Shown: positions 39,908-51,981, counted from the stretch's first letter. The stretch is DNA of 64,000 nt from Anomaloglossus baeobatrachus (GCF_048569485.1 NC_134357.1:474356187-474420186), one strand, 5' to 3'. Translations and numbers: made by a program. The notes: generated by a model from the sequence alone, not told the origin.

Positions 39908-40883
39908 ATGGGCTCCTCAAAACAACTCTCAAATGATCTGAAAACAAAGATTATTCAACATATTTGTTCAGGGGAAGGATACAAAAAGTTGCCTCAGAGA
40001 TTTAAACTGTCAGTTTCCACTGTGAGGAACATAGTAAGGAAATGGAAGAACACAGGTACAGTTCTTGTTAAGCCCAGAAGTGTCAGGCCAAGAAAAATAT
40101 CAGAAAGTCAGAGAAGAAGAATTGTGAGAACAGTCAAGGACAATCCACAGACCACCTCCAAAGACCTGCAGCATCATCTTGCTGCAGATGGTGTCAATGT
40201 GCATCGGTCAACAATAGAGCGCACTTTGCACAAGGAGAAGCTGCATGGGAGAGTGATGCGAAAGAAGCCGTTTCTGCAAGCACACCACAAACAGAGTCGC
40301 CTGAGGTATGCAGAAGCACATTTGGACAAGCCAGTTACATTTTGGAAGAAGGTCCTGTGGACTGATGAAACAAAGATTGAGTTGTTTGGTCATACAAAAA
40401 GGCGTTATGCATGGAGGCAAAAAAACACGGCATTCCAAGAAAAGCACTTGCTACCCACAGTAAAATTTGGTGGAGGTTCTATCATGCTTTGGGGCTGTGT
40501 GGCCAATGCCGGCACCAGGAATCTTGTTAAAGTTGAGGGTCGAATGGATTAAACTCAGTATCAGCAGATTCTTGACAATAATGTGCAAGAATCAGTGACG
40601 AAGTTGAAGTTACGCAGGGGATGGATATTTCAGCAAGACAATGATCCAAAACACCGCTCCAAATCTACTCAGGCATTCATGCAGAGGAACAATTACAATG
40701 TTCTGGAATGGCCATCCCAGTCCCCAGACCTGAATATCATTGAACATCTGTGGGATGATTTGAAGCGTGCTGTCCATGCTCGGCGACCATCAAACTTAAC
40801 TTAACTGGAATTGTTTTGTAAACAGGAATGGTCAAATATACCTTCATCCAGGATCTAGGAACTCATTAAAAGCTACAAGAAGC
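39908..40883 (+). pseudogene. Tc1-like transposase, broken and interrupted
   Basis: Starts at ATG 39908 (MGSSKQLSNDLKTKIIQH). Helix-turn-helix region, [22 protein letters not shown] and a [13 protein letters not shown] block are all visible. TAA codons at 40550-40552 and near 40802, and a TAG near 40857, interrupt it. The last codons (KSYKK) are split by the L1 insertion, and the end of the protein lies at 47526-47600. Confidence 0.85.
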
Positions 40884-40991
40884 AGGGCGTGGCCTGGACA
40901 TGGAGGGATAAAGAAGCCTGGGTAATCTGCTCCTGCCCTGACCTAGGGATACACTGCAACAGCGTCTCTTTTACCTGGCCTCAGACAGCGA

Positions 40992-41849
40992 ATGGGCAAG
41001 AAGAAGAGGAAAGGAAGCTCCCAGCCCACATCTAATCCATCGGGGACCCCTGCTCGCGATATACGGAGCTACATGCTGAACCCGGCTCAGGAGGCTCCTG
41101 GGCGCAAGATGGCTGACTCAGCAATGCTCACTAGAAGCGGCCGGTCACTAAGTGCTGCGGTAGCGGCGGCCGCTGAAGATTTACCAGCTGCAAGCGGCAT
41201 GGAGGGGCAGGCGGCAGAGATCTGCAGCGACTGGGAACAGACGCAGGTTAGTGGGGAACAGGCCAGCGCGGCTCCCGCGGTGGGAGCGCAAGATGGTGCT
41301 GCCCCCACGTACACTGGTGGTACAGCAGGAGCGACCGCAGACTACACCCAGGAGGCATCCCCCTGTGCAGGACCAGGAGGACAGAACAATGACAGCGGGA
41401 GGCCCTCAGCGGGCAGAATTCCCTCTTACCTCCCTTCCAGTGGGAGTCTGCACATTATCTCAGGCCTGGAGGTCTGGCTAATGGAGGGGAGAGGAGCGGT
41501 GTCGCCCGGCCACGAAACTGCAGCAGGTTTGGAGATGAGCGTTCCCTCTGTGCCCCTGGGAGCTGCTGGGACTGTGTCATATGTGGGGAGCTCCCCTACA
41601 GGATCACATGCCACAACAAGATTAGATATCGCTGCACAAACTGCTGAGATTACTAACATCAGTAAGGAGGAGGGTTTCCCAGCACACCAGTCCATGCACC
41701 AGATGTGGAGGGTGCTGGAGGGCCTTAGCTCCCATATTAGAAATATCCCAACGAAAGCTGACATGGAGTCATATATAGACAGATTGGAAAGCTCATACAG
41801 ATCAGAGCTCTCAGGTCTAGGAGGGGAAATCAGCAGGAAGCCCCTGTAG
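40992..41849 (+). pseudogene. L1 ORF1, N-terminal part only
   Basis: ATG 40992, MGKKKRKGSSQPTSNPSG, then an alanine- and glycine-rich region. From about residue 235 there is a coiled-coil start with WRVLEGLSSHIRNIPTKADM and LESSYRSELSGLGGEI, typical of L1 ORF1 in fish and frogs. Translation ends at 41849. The RRM-like and C-terminal domains are missing; unrelated DNA begins about 41845. Confidence 0.75.
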
Positions 41850-42360
41850 ATCGTGGCTGAAATGTGTAATTGAGATGAAAAGAAAAAGCTGATACTCAAT
41901 TTTGTTTGAGAGCTATGGTTTAATTTCTCCTGTAGTAGTTTAAAATGCACAACGAGGAAAAAAAGTATTAACAATTGTTTTTGTGTTGCATTGTTGAAGT
42001 GTGCTGGAGGCGGCCCCCTCTTTGGAGGCAATGGCCTGGATCGTGGCCCCTTTGGGGACGTTCAGCTCCGTCTGAGGGGCTGGCTCGTCCCTGTGGGGCC
42101 CACGCTCATGGCCGCAGTGTTGGTTGGGAGTGTGGGCAGAATGTGAAATTGTAAAATTATGTTGAAAGACATAAGTTGCTCAGGTGGTGCATGCTGGGTC
42201 GGGGGGAGTTCCCCTCCGTGTTCAGTCCGCCTCTTTTCTGGTGCTGCACTTGGCAGGCCAATGAGCAGCTATATAAAAATCCCGCCCCAATCAGTCGTCT
42301 GGTTAGACGACAACTTCAGCCCTTCTGCGGTGCTGAAGTACTTTCATATATAATCTTTTT
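41850..42360. other. Unclassified insert with TATA box and two hairpins
   Basis: Sequence between ORF1 and ORF2 that does not look like L1. It contains CTATATAAAA at 42269-42278. A perfect 7-bp hairpin GTCGTCT/AGACGAC lies at 42294-42311 and a second, ACTTCAG/CTGAAGT, at 42313-42339. The ends are not defined and I found no direct repeats. It could be a solo LTR, a promoter-bearing repeat or a replacement during L1 recombination. Confidence 0.35.
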
Positions 42361-42542
42361 CTAATCCCTTTTTTTTTTCTTCTCTCTTTGCAGTTGTCTA
42401 TACCTTCCTCTTTACCTGTTTTTTTTTCATTTCTCATTTTTCTTCGCTTTTCCTCTTCCCATTCTCCCCCCCACCCCTTTTAGCCACTTATCCTACTTCC
42501 CTCCCTTTTACAGTTTGTGGTCCGAGACCCGGGTGTGGAGTC

Positions 42543-45500
42543 ATGGTGGAACTAAAATTCGGCTCTTTGAATGTTAAAGGGTTCAACACCCCCCAAAAAC
42601 GGGCACAAATCTTATACGATATGCAAAAACAGAGGGTACACATTCTTCTTCAAGAAACTCATTTTAAAGTCGGCTGTATCCCCAACATGACAAACCGTTA
42701 CTACTCGACCTGGTATCACAGCGCTAACACAGAATCCAGGTCCAGGGGGGTGTCACTGGCCCTTCACAAATCTTTAGCACATTCCATGATAGACGTAAAG
42801 TTAGATCCGGAAGGCAGATATGCCATAATTAAGTTGCGTATTGCGAATACAGTGTTCACAGTAGCAGGGTGGTACGCACCCAACGTAGGACAGTCAAGGG
42901 CAGGGCGAAGCTTCCTTCGGGTGTTGGCGGAATTCTCGGAGGGGGTGGTAATCTTGGGAGGGGATTTTACCTTCCTTTGAACCCATCAGTGGATACCTCG
43001 TCGGGCAGAAGTGTGATCCCCCTGTCCCACTTAAGGTCATTTAAGCAGGAGATGCACCAGTCACAATTGGTAGACGTGTGGCGGATATTAAATCCATCTG
43101 GAAGGGACTATACCTTCTACTCAAACCCACACGATTCATATAGTCGTATTGATTTCTTTTTGATAAGTCAGCATGCTCTCACTTGGAGCCCAGTTGCCGA
43201 GATCGGTAGCGTGGTTTGGTCGGATCACACGCCCATTTTTCTAACTATTTCTCCTCCTAACGGCCAGACGCGCGAGTGGACATGGAAACTCAATGTAACC
43301 TCTTGAAGGATACGGTGTGCGTGAATGACATCAAGGAATCGATTGGGGTTTTTATGGAGACACATGCGGCGGACCTCACTTCCCTACCCCTTCAGTGGGA
43401 AGCATTTAAGTGCGTGATTAGGGGGGTCCTGATAAAACATGGGGCATGCATTAAGAGAATGAAGAGTTCACAAATTAAGGAATTACTTGACACGATACAT
43501 AGGCTGGAATCTGCATATAAAAGACACAGATCGGCGGGGGTCCTGGCAGAAGACCTTAGGTCACTTCTTAACGAGAAATACCTCAGATACCGAAATCACT
43601 ACAAACGTTTTCTACACCAACACTCAGACAAGTGCGGCAAGCCCCTGTCGCGCCTTCTTCATCCCCGTAATAATACGTTGTTTATCTCACCCTAACAGCG
43701 GCGGGGCGGTTCGGACACGAGTAACCCGGTGGAGATTTTGGAGGAAATGCGGACATTTTATTCAGACCTCTATAACATTAGGGGCCGCTTAGCAGACATG
43801 GGGCCGAGTAATTTGTCAGAGCGAATTGATGGATATGTGGCAGAAACTGCGTCCAGGCCGCTGGGGAATGAGGAGGTCTCTCAACTGGAAGAGCAGTTTA
43901 CAGAAGAGGAGATTGGTGTGGTGATCAAAAATACTCCAGCCGGTAAGAGCCCTGGCCCAGATGGGTTTTCCCCAGCATTTTATAAGGCATTTAGAGAATT
44001 AATAACACCATTTCTCACAAAGGTTTTTAATGCAGTTTCTGACACATCCCCATTTGCAGCACAGTCCCTGGATGCTTATATTACAGTAATACCAAAACCA
44101 GGGAAAGATCCATCTATGGTTTCTAATTATAGGCCGATTTCTTTATTAAACGTGGACGTGAAGTTGTTCTCCAAAACACTGGCTAATAGATTGGCTCCCC
44201 TGCTTCCTGCAATTATTAATTCAGACCAAGTCGGCTTTGTACAGGGCAGAGAGGCCCGAGATAATGTAAATAAGACATTATTACTTATGGCAAATGCAAT
44301 CTCCTCCTCCACATCTATGGGCCTTCTGTCGGTGGACGCCGAGAAGGCCTTCGACAGTGTACACTGGGATTTCCTTCGCGCGGCATTGAAAAAGATTGGC
44401 CTGGGCCCCCGCTTTCTACAAAAGATATTGGCATTGTATACGTGTCCCTCGGCATGGATCAAGGCCAATGGAGCGTTGTCCCGGCCCATCACTATAAGGA
44501 ATGGTACGAGACAAGGGTGCCCTCTCTCCCCGTTGTTATACGTGGTAGTGATGGAGCATCTGGCCAATGACATAAGGAGGAATTATTATTAATTTTTATA
44601 GCGCCATTTATTCCATGGCACTTTACAGTGAAAGAGGGTATACGTAGAACAATCATTAACAGTACAAAACAGACTGGTATAGGAGGAGAGAGGACCCTGC
44701 CCGAAAGGGCTCACAGTCTATAGGGAATGGGTGATGGTACAATAGGTAAGGACAGAGCTGGTTGCGCAGTGGTGTACTGGACTGAGGGTTATTGTAGGTT
44801 GTAGGCTTGTTGGAAGAGGTGGGTCTTGAGTTTCCTCTTGAAGCTTTCCACGGTAGGGGAGAGTCTGATATGCTGTGGTAGAGCGTTCCAGAGTATGGGG
44901 GAGGCACGGAAGAAATCTTGTACGTGATTGTGGGAAGAGGAGATAAGAGAGGAGTAGAGAAGGAGATCTTGTGAGGATCTGAGGTTGCGTGCGGGTAGGT
45001 ACCGGGAGACTAGGTCACAGATGTAAGGAGGAGACAGGTTGTGCATGGCTTTGTATGGTTAATGTTTTGAACTGGAGTCGTTGGGCGATGGGAAGCCAGT
45101 GAAGGGATTGGCAGAGTGGCGAGGCTGGGGAATAGCGAGGGGAAAGGTGGATTAAGCGGGCCGCAGAGTTTAGGATAGATTGGAGGGGTGCAAGAGTCCC
45201 TGTATACACGGTCTACAAGTGGAAGGCAGGATATACAAGACCTCCCTATACGCTGACGACTTATTGATTTATATCTCCCAGCCTCACATTACTCTGCCCT
45301 CCTTGTTGACGGAGTTTGAGAAATTTGGAGATCTGAGCAACTTTAAAGTAAATTATTCAAAAACGGAAGCTCTGAATGTTACCATGCAGCCTTCTGAGGT
45401 GTCATTAGCTAAACAAAACTTCTCGTTTCGGTGGCAACCCAAAGCAATCACATATTTAGGTATACAACTGCCTGCTGATCTCACACTTCTGTATTCTCTG

Positions 45501-46882
45501 AATTATCAGACCCTGTTGACACGAACACTTAAAGACCTACTATCATACCATAAAAAACCTATTTCGTAGTTCGGACGCATCAACTCATTCAAAATGGACG
45601 TGCTACCGCGGTTCCTGTATGTCTTTCAGGAGGTTCCTATTTTGCCACCGGCGAGTTTGTTTTGCACACTTAAATCGGCATTAATCAAATTCGTATGAGG
45701 CCACTCTAGGGCGAGAGTAAGATATCAGATCTTAACCAGACCCATTGGTAGGGGAGGGGCTGGAGCTGGATTGCCAGATCTTCGTAGATACCATCAGGCC
45801 GCCCTCTTGTTGCGTATGTTCGACTGGCAGTTTTCGGCTACACATAAAAAATGGGTCGTGTTGGAACAGGGAAGAGCGCCGGTGCCCACGAAGTATCTGC
45901 CATGGCTGGAGTCACGTGAGGGGGTGAAGTCACCTGCAGCTGACTTTCTAATCAAGGCCACGCTTAAAGTGTCGGATCGGGTGAGGCAGAGGGGCTCCTT
46001 GACAGGCCCCCTGCTTCTGCTCACTTTGATTTTTTCCAACCCGGAATTTTCCCTGGGAATTACACGTTCCTCCTTTCTGCGCTGGAAGATGATTTTAGGG
46101 TATATCATGCTTTGAAAGGGAAGGATATCATGCCTTTTGAGGATATGCAGGGCCTGGACCCCCCGCGCCTGTTGTCATGGATTGAGTATCGACAACTATA
46201 CTCCTTTGTTAGTAATCGACTGAGACACTGGAAACACGTACCTGACATTTCTCCGACCCTGTTTGAGGGTTTGTTTTTGCAAAAATCCCCTCCATCTCAT
46301 TTAATTTCAGTCATTTACAAATTACTGAGTCAGGCGGCCCCGGATACAGACATAGACCCAAATTTCATAGCTAACTGGGAGACAGAACTGGGCACTTCTT
46401 TTACTGAGGAGGATAAGCAGAAAGCTTACCTGTTTACCCATAAGATGTCTACAGCTGGTTATGCAAAAGAAAAGAACTACAAAATTCTATCCAGATGGTA
46501 TCAATATCCAGTAAAGCTACATAAGATCTTCCCCTCTGTATCAGAGTTTTGTTGGCGATGTGGGGGGGCCTCCGGGACGATGCTGCATATTTGGTGGGAG
46601 TGTTTGCTGATCAGGCCCTTTTGGTTGGAGGTGTTTCAGATATACACCAAAATTACTGGAAAATCGGTGACACCATCACCACAAATCTCGTTGCTGTCCA
46701 TGCTGCCTGGCTCTATTAAAACACAAAAGGGAGATCTGCTTAGATTTTGTCTAACAGCAGCCCGCTCAGTGATCCCTAGGCACTGGCGGACGACGATACT
46801 TCCATCATTGCAAGAGTGGCAACAGGAAATGGCCTCCATATGTTATATGGAGGACTTGTCCAGAGGCAACAGGGGACAGTGA
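42543..46882 (+). pseudogene. L1 ORF2 (endonuclease, RT, C-terminal knuckle)
   Basis: ATG 42543, MVELKFGSLNVKGFNTPQKR, APE endonuclease with LLQETHF, GGDFT and, in another frame, YSRIDFFLIS and SDHTPI. RT: AGKSPGPDGFSPAFYK (43936), NYRPISLLNVDVKLFSK (44130), SVDAEKAFDSV (44330), GTRQGCPLSPLLY (44503). After the L2 fragment comes the catalytic SLYADDLLIY (45245). C-terminal part with CWRCGGASGTMLHIWWEC (46550) to the stop at 46880-46882. Frame changes near 42965, 43300, 43695 and 45600-46110. It is dead but complete in length. Confidence 0.85.
44583..45200 (-). mobile_element. L2-type LINE 3' fragment, minus strand, inside L1 ORF2
   Basis: On the minus strand: LAPLQSILNSAARLIHLSP, CQSLHWLPIAQRLQFK, then PPYICDLVSRY, WNALPQHIRL and FKRKLKTHLF. 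These are the RT C-terminal blocks of L2-clade LINEs. They are followed by the tail AAAGTGCCATGGAATAAATG...CGCTATAAAAATTAATAATAA, a known L2-type 3' end. It interrupts the L1 RT between GCPLSP and YADD. No clear target duplication. The largest pieces read 64 and 85 residues in two frames. Confidence 0.8.
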
Positions 46883-47819
46883 GAAATTTTTAAAAAATTT
46901 GGCAGCCCTGGATCCTTTTCAAAGATACTAAAGCGTTTCGAGCACTGTTCGGCCCTTGAGCGGATAGCAATCTCACTCATAGTTCCTATCTTAGCCCGCC
47001 ACACCTGGGAGCACCGCGGCCTTTCTCCCCCGTAAACCTTCCCTTCCCTTTCCTTACCTCACTCACTATCACTGCTTTTCTGCTACTCAGTTCCTTTCTT
47101 TTCTTCTCTTGGCTATCTATTATTTATATTTTAGGATGCCTTGCATTATAGTTGGAGTGTCACTCGTTTGCCCAATATATGGGAGCTACATGCCAGATTG
47201 ATGTTGTAGACTCCTTTTTCCCCTCACTGGTTTAAAATCTTGCCTCTAATGGAGAGAGAGAGTTAATGTGGATCGATTAATGGGTGAGGGTGGAGACGGA
47301 GAGTAGTTACATAAATTACATAAAGCAGGGCTTTACAAGTCTACCATATTATTAGCTTGGGTTTTTTTTTGTTTTTTTCTTAGAGAAAATTGTATTCTTC
47401 ACTGAATTGACTAGTTAAACTCGTTTGGAATAAGATTGTTCTTGTAAAATTGGTCTGTAAGATCTAACTCTCTTCCTTCTTATTTTCTGTACTACTTGTT
47501 TTTCTAATAAAGAAAGATTATACATAAAAGCTACAAGAAGCGACTAGAGGCTGTTAATTTTTGCAAAAGGAGGATCTACAAAATATTAATGTCACTTTTA
47601 TGTTGAGGTGCCCATACTTTTGCAGCGGTCAAATTTTGTTTAAATGCGGATTGCACATTTTCTGTTAGTACAATAAACCTCATTTCAATCCAGAAATATT
47701 ATTCAGTCCATCAGTTATTAGATATATTAAACTGAAATAGCTGTTGCAAAAACCCAAATTGTTATAAAGAAAAAAGGTTAACATTAATAGGGGTGCCCAA
47801 ACTTTTTAATATGACTGTA

Positions 47820-48900
47820 TACTTTGATCTTTAATGTATCAAAGAATCTGTTGACTGATTCCAGGTTTCAGGACTACATTTGACAACCTGAAATTTGAGT
47901 TGGAACTATTAACAGGCAGGGGGCTGTCCAGTAATCTGGTCTCCACTCTCTTGCAGAGCAGAAAACCAGTTACCAATAAAAGCTATGGTAGAGTCTGGAG
48001 AAAGTTTCTCTCCTTGACGGGGGAGAAGCCAGGTGGGAAGATCCCTCTAGGTTCCATCCTTGAGTTTTTGCAGAAAGGGCTGGAATTAGTCTTGGCAGTC
48101 AATACAAGTGCTGGTATCGGCCTTAGGGACCCTGTATAACTATGATCTAGTGAGACATGATTGGGTCAAGAGATTTTTTTCAAGTTTTATCAAAAAGCTA
48201 CTTCTGCCTTGTGCCTAAGTGTTCCTTCCTTGGATTTGAACTTAATGCTGGATTCCCTTACAGGACCCCCCTTTGAGCCCCTTGTGCAATCCTTCATAAA
48301 AAAAAACTCACTCTAAAGAGTCTTATTAGTAGCTGTAACCTCAGCAACCAGAAGGGATAGCGACTTACAAGCCCTATCGTCCAATCCTTCATACACCCAA
48401 ATTTCAGATGATAAGGTAATTTTTTAATTTTAAGAACAGATCCAGTGTATTTACCTAAGGTAGCCAAGGCTTTCCATAGATCCCAGGATATAGTTCTGCC
48501 TTCCTTTTGCGCCATCCCCAAAAATCAGGACGAGGAAAGGCTCTATACTCTGGATGTTAAAAATTCGCTAATCCAGTATTTTAAGGTTACTAGACCATGG
48601 AGGAAGTCAGGCACTATTTATTTACTTCCAGGGGGCTAAAAAAGGCCTTGTAGCCGCCTTTAAGGGTACGATAGGTAGATGGATTAAGGAAGCGAGTATT
48701 GTAGTCTATGTAGCCTGGGACGTTACAGTACCAAAAGGCATTTCAGCTCATACCACCAGGGCGGTGGAGACTTCCTGGGCTAAGAAGGCGGAGGTGCCCA
48801 TGGATCAAATATGGAAGGCTGCAACTTGGTCTTCTCTTTTCACATTTTTTTAGATACTATAGGTTGGATTTGTCTTCCACAATGTATTTAGCATTTGACT
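47820..48900 (+). mobile_element. DIRS-like fossil (tyrosine-recombinase part)
   Basis: A fossil of a DIRS-type retroelement that keeps only its tyrosine-recombinase region. Visible blocks are LLQSRKPVTNKSYGRVW (near 47940), AVTSATRR (near 48335), an ISAHTTRAV box (near 48745) and an AATWSSLFTF box (near 48820). It is broken in several places. The family is related to, but distinct from, the whole-looking element at 49325. The right limit is set by Keno-like sequence. Confidence 0.65.
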
Positions 48901-49028
48901 TGCAGGTGCCAGGATTGGAATCTAATTCAGCACTTGTGATATGCAAAGTAGCTAAGACTCCTGAATCTGTGCAAGGGAATGCTGGGAACAGCACTGGCTT
49001 CCTATAACTGGACCGCCCTGAGATGGCA
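48901..49028 (+). mobile_element. Keno ORF1 scrap
   Basis: About 125 bases closely matching Keno2 39190-39320: GGTGCCAGGATTGGAATCTA, GGGAATGCTGGGAACAGCAC, CTGGCTTCC and CCCTGAGATGG in the same order. It is a third Keno-derived piece, lacking any U2 flank here. It may be part of Keno2 displaced by rearrangement, or from another copy. Confidence 0.7.
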
Positions 49029-49324
49029 TATAATATACTAGGGGAGGCATATAATAATTATCATCAAATATTTAAGGTGCTAACTTTCTTATTAACAACA
49101 TCATAGAGAAAAGGGATACTCATTCTAAATCGGATTTTAACTCATCTTTAAGTAAAGTTCCATTACGTGAAAACAAAAGTGGCACACACAAGGAGGCAAA
49201 CAGTTACAAAACAAGGAAAATTCTGCAAAAAATATAAGCCATCCTCAAATAACAATACACAAGAAAAAAAGAGAAACTTCAGAACAAGACTGGAACATTA
49301 AAGGCTACCTACTAAAGACCTATT
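49029..49324 (+). other. Probable L1 ORF1 leader region, left of the DIRS insert
   Basis: AT-rich, A-rich plus strand with broken frames (KKEKLQNKTG near 49268). It plausibly continues into the L1 ORF1 fragment at 55157, which would make the DIRS element an insertion in it. Weak evidence. Confidence 0.35.
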
Positions 49325-49475
49325 TCTTCAGCGCTCTATTGGGAGACCCAGACGATTGGGGTATAGCTACTGCCCTCCGGAGGCCACACAAAGCACTACA
49401 CCAAAAGTGCAAGGCCCCTCCCCTTCTGGCTATACCCCCCCGTGGTATCACGGGTACTCCAGTTTTAGCTTTGTG
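49325..49475 (+). repeat. DIRS left inverted terminal repeat
   Basis: Starts TTCTTCAGCGCTCTATTGGG. Complementary to 54977-55115 over about 140 bases (GGGGTATAGCTACTGCCCTC and its complement, for example). The first 36 bases are also complementary to 54737-54772 in the internal region. Confidence 0.9.
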
Positions 49476-50490
49476 TGCGAAGGAGGTCAGACATTCCATG
49501 CATAGCTCCACAGATTTTAGTCAGCAGTAGCTGCTGACTATGTCGGATGGAAGAAAAGAGGGCCCATATAGGGCCCCCAGCATGCTCCCTTCTCACCCCT
49601 GGATGGTGTTGTAAGGTTGAGGTACCTATTGCTGGTACAGGGCTGGAGCCTCACATGCTGTTTTCCTTCCACATCCCCTTGGGGGCTCTGTGGAAGTGGG
49701 ATCCTGCCGGCCTCAAAGCTCTGACGCCGGGCTCCATCCACAGACCCATAGCACCTGGTGGATGCCGAGCAGGAGTACCATCAGGGACCGGGCCCTGCAT
49801 CATACAGGTACTCTGTGTCCCCGGCAGGCACAGACACACTCCGGGCTGGCTGGGTGTTGTAGTGCGCCGGGGACCGTACACTGAGCTGGTGTTCCTACAG
49901 TTATCTGGGGGACTTTGTGTTCTGGGAACGCAGCGCCGACCCTCACTGGACCGGGCGGCGCTGCTGTGACTTGTGGTGCGCCGGCGATACGCCGACCGCG
50001 CTTTTACGGCGGCGGCGTTTATAACTCTAGTCCCCGGCTTTTGGGCCTAGGACGCCGGCAGCTCCGATCGTTCCCGCCCCCACCCTGTCAATCAGGGTAG
50101 GGGAGAGACGCTGTTTCACGGCAGCGACGAGGGCTGGAGCCTGATTTACATGCTCCAGCCCTCTCACTAGGCACAGAGGGAAGCAGGCTTCCCGCTCTTG
50201 GTCAGGAACGCCCAGGGCCCGCCCCCCTTCCTCTCTCAGGACGCCGGCAGCCATTACATGCATGTCTGGCTGGAGGAAGGACGCAAGGCTCTGGGAGACC
50301 TAGACTGAGGGGCTTTGGGAGACCACACACCCGCTCTTAAGCGGGCGGTAAGCGGCTTTTCAGCTGGCCCCTCTAGTGCCTTACTGTGTATTAGTGTACT
50401 GTGTCACTGGACATAGATATTTATTGATTTCTTGCACTGTGAGGTCGCTTCCTGGCTGAATACCCCAGATCGCTCTGAGGAGGCAGCAAC

Positions 50491-51981
50491 ATGTCATCCA
50501 CAAAACGCAAGGCTGCCAAGGCTAGGGCTGTGTGCACTGCGTGTGCTGCATGTGGGGCTGCTCTACCAGCAGGCTCCAATGACCCCCATTGTGTGCAATG
50601 CTCAGATCCGGTGCTGCTTCGCCAGCCGGAGTCCGGAGAGGTAGTGACCCAGGCTGAGACGCTTGTAAGTCCTGCCCCGGTGTCAGGGACAGACTTTGCA
50701 GTTTTTGCGGTTAATATGTCTGTGACTATGGCAAAAATCCTGGAAACTTTGCAATCCATGCCTGGGGCTCAGTCTATGGACACGGCGAGGTCTATGTCCT
50801 CTAATCCTCCGCAGTTGGATTTAATCCAGACTGCAAGGGGGTCCCCGGCTTCTCAGGATGAGTATAATGACTCAGATGATTGCCCCAGCCACCCCAAGCG
50901 GGCTCGCTGGGAAAGACCCTCAACGTCATCACACTGCTCAGGGTCTCAGCGCAATCAGTCTCCCTGTGATGTGTCTGAAGAGAGTGATCAGGAGTCTAAT
51001 CCTGGAACCCCTCTCAATCTGGATACCCCGGATGGGGACGCCATGGTACACGATCTTATCTCAGCCATCAATAGGCTGTTAGATATTTCTCCCCCAGCCC
51101 CTTCAGCAGAGGAGGCAGCGGCAGAGCAGGAGAAGTTTCGTTTCCTCTATCCCAAGCGTAAATTAAGTGCTCTGTTGGATCACTCTGACTTCAGAGAATC
51201 AATCCAGAAACACGACGCTCATCCAGAAAAGCGTTTCTCTAAACGTTCTAAGGATACACGTTATCCTTTCCCCCCTGATGTGGTCAAGCGCTGGACCCAG
51301 TGTCCAAAGGTGGACCCCCCGATTTCCAAGCTTGCAGCTAGATCCATAGTTGCAGTGGAGGATGGCGCTTCACTTAAGGATGCCAATGACAGACAGATGG
51401 ACCTTTGGTTAAAATCTGTCTATGAAGCTATCGGCGCGTCGTTTGCTCCAGCATTCGCAGCCGTATGGGCACTCCAAGCTATTTCAGCTGGTTTAGCAAA
51501 AGTGGATGCTATCATACATCCAGCGGTGCCGCAAGTGGCGTCCCTTACCTCGCAGATGTCTGCGTTTGCCTCTTACGCTATCAATGCGGTCCTAGAATCT
51601 ACCAGCCGCACCTCAATGGCGTCTGCCAATTCGGTAGTTTTGCGCAGGGCATTGTGGTTAAAGGACTGGAAAGCAGATGCTGGTTCCAAAAAATGTTTAA
51701 CCAGCTTGCCTTTATCTAGAGATAGACTGTTTGGCGAGCCATTGGCTGACATCATTAAACAGTCCAAGGGTAAAGATTCCTCTTTACCCCAGCCCAGATC
51801 AAGCAAACCTCAGCAGAGAAAGTGGCAGCAGAAGTTTCAGTCCTTTCGAGGTTCGGGCAAAACACAATTCTCCTCGTCCAAAGGGACTCAGAGGACGCAA
51901 AGAAACTCAGATTCCTGGCGGGCTCACTCACGCCCCAAGAAAGCAAATGGAGGAACCGCTTCCAAAGCGGCTACCTCATGA
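50491..51981 (+). CDS. DIRS gag-like protein
   Basis: A 496-residue open frame from MSSTKRKAAKARAVCTAC. A cysteine cluster lies at residues about 15-40 (CTACAACG, CVQC), then a long acidic and serine-rich region. A helical region covers about 260-420, and the C-terminus is glutamine-, serine- and arginine-rich. In DIRS elements the first ORF takes the position of gag. It overlaps the start of the pol frame. Confidence 0.75.
   Translation: MSSTKRKAAKARAVCTACAACGAALPAGSNDPHCVQCSDPVLLRQPESGEVVTQAETLVSPAPVSGTDFAVFAVNMSVTMAKILETLQSMPGAQSMDTARSMSSNPPQLDLIQTARGSPASQDEYNDSDDCPSHPKRARWERPSTSSHCSGSQRNQSPCDVSEESDQESNPGTPLNLDTPDGDAMVHDLISAINRLLDISPPAPSAEEAAAEQEKFRFLYPKRKLSALLDHSDFRESIQKHDAHPEKRFSKRSKDTRYPFPPDVVKRWTQCPKVDPPISKLAARSIVAVEDGASLKDANDRQMDLWLKSVYEAIGASFAPAFAAVWALQAISAGLAKVDAIIHPAVPQVASLTSQMSAFASYAINAVLESTSRTSMASANSVVLRRALWLKDWKADAGSKKCLTSLPLSRDRLFGEPLADIIKQSKGKDSSLPQPRSSKPQQRKWQQKFQSFRGSGKTQFSSSKGTQRTQRNSDSWRAHSRPKKANGGTASKAATS

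Larger units (their letters stand above)
40884..47525 (+). mobile_element. L1-type LINE with 16-bp target duplication
   Basis: Flanked by AAAAGCTACAAGAAGC (40868-40883, 47526-47541). Begins AGGGCGTGGCCTGG and ends TAATAAAGAAAGATTATACAT, with a polyadenylation signal but no long A-run. It contains the start of ORF1, ORF2 with endonuclease and RT, and a C-terminal knuckle. It is inserted in the Tc1 transposase and itself interrupted by an L2 fragment (44583-45200). ORF2 is broken several times. Confidence 0.88.
39510..47817 (+). mobile_element. Tc1-like transposon, family T4, interrupted by a LINE
   Basis: Ends CAGTCATATGAAAAAGTTTG and CAAACTTTTTAATATGACTG, flanked by TA at 39508-39509 and 47818-47819. 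Long inner terminal repeats match at both sides (GGGCACCCCTATTA and complement; the AATCCGCATTTAAAC words). About 1.65 kb of its own sequence lies around a 6.6-kb LINE insertion. Confidence 0.92.

Noticed and set aside
42159-42364. Small coding gene after L1 ORF1
   Set aside because: Overlapping frames in two phases, no homology, and they cross the TATA box and hairpins.
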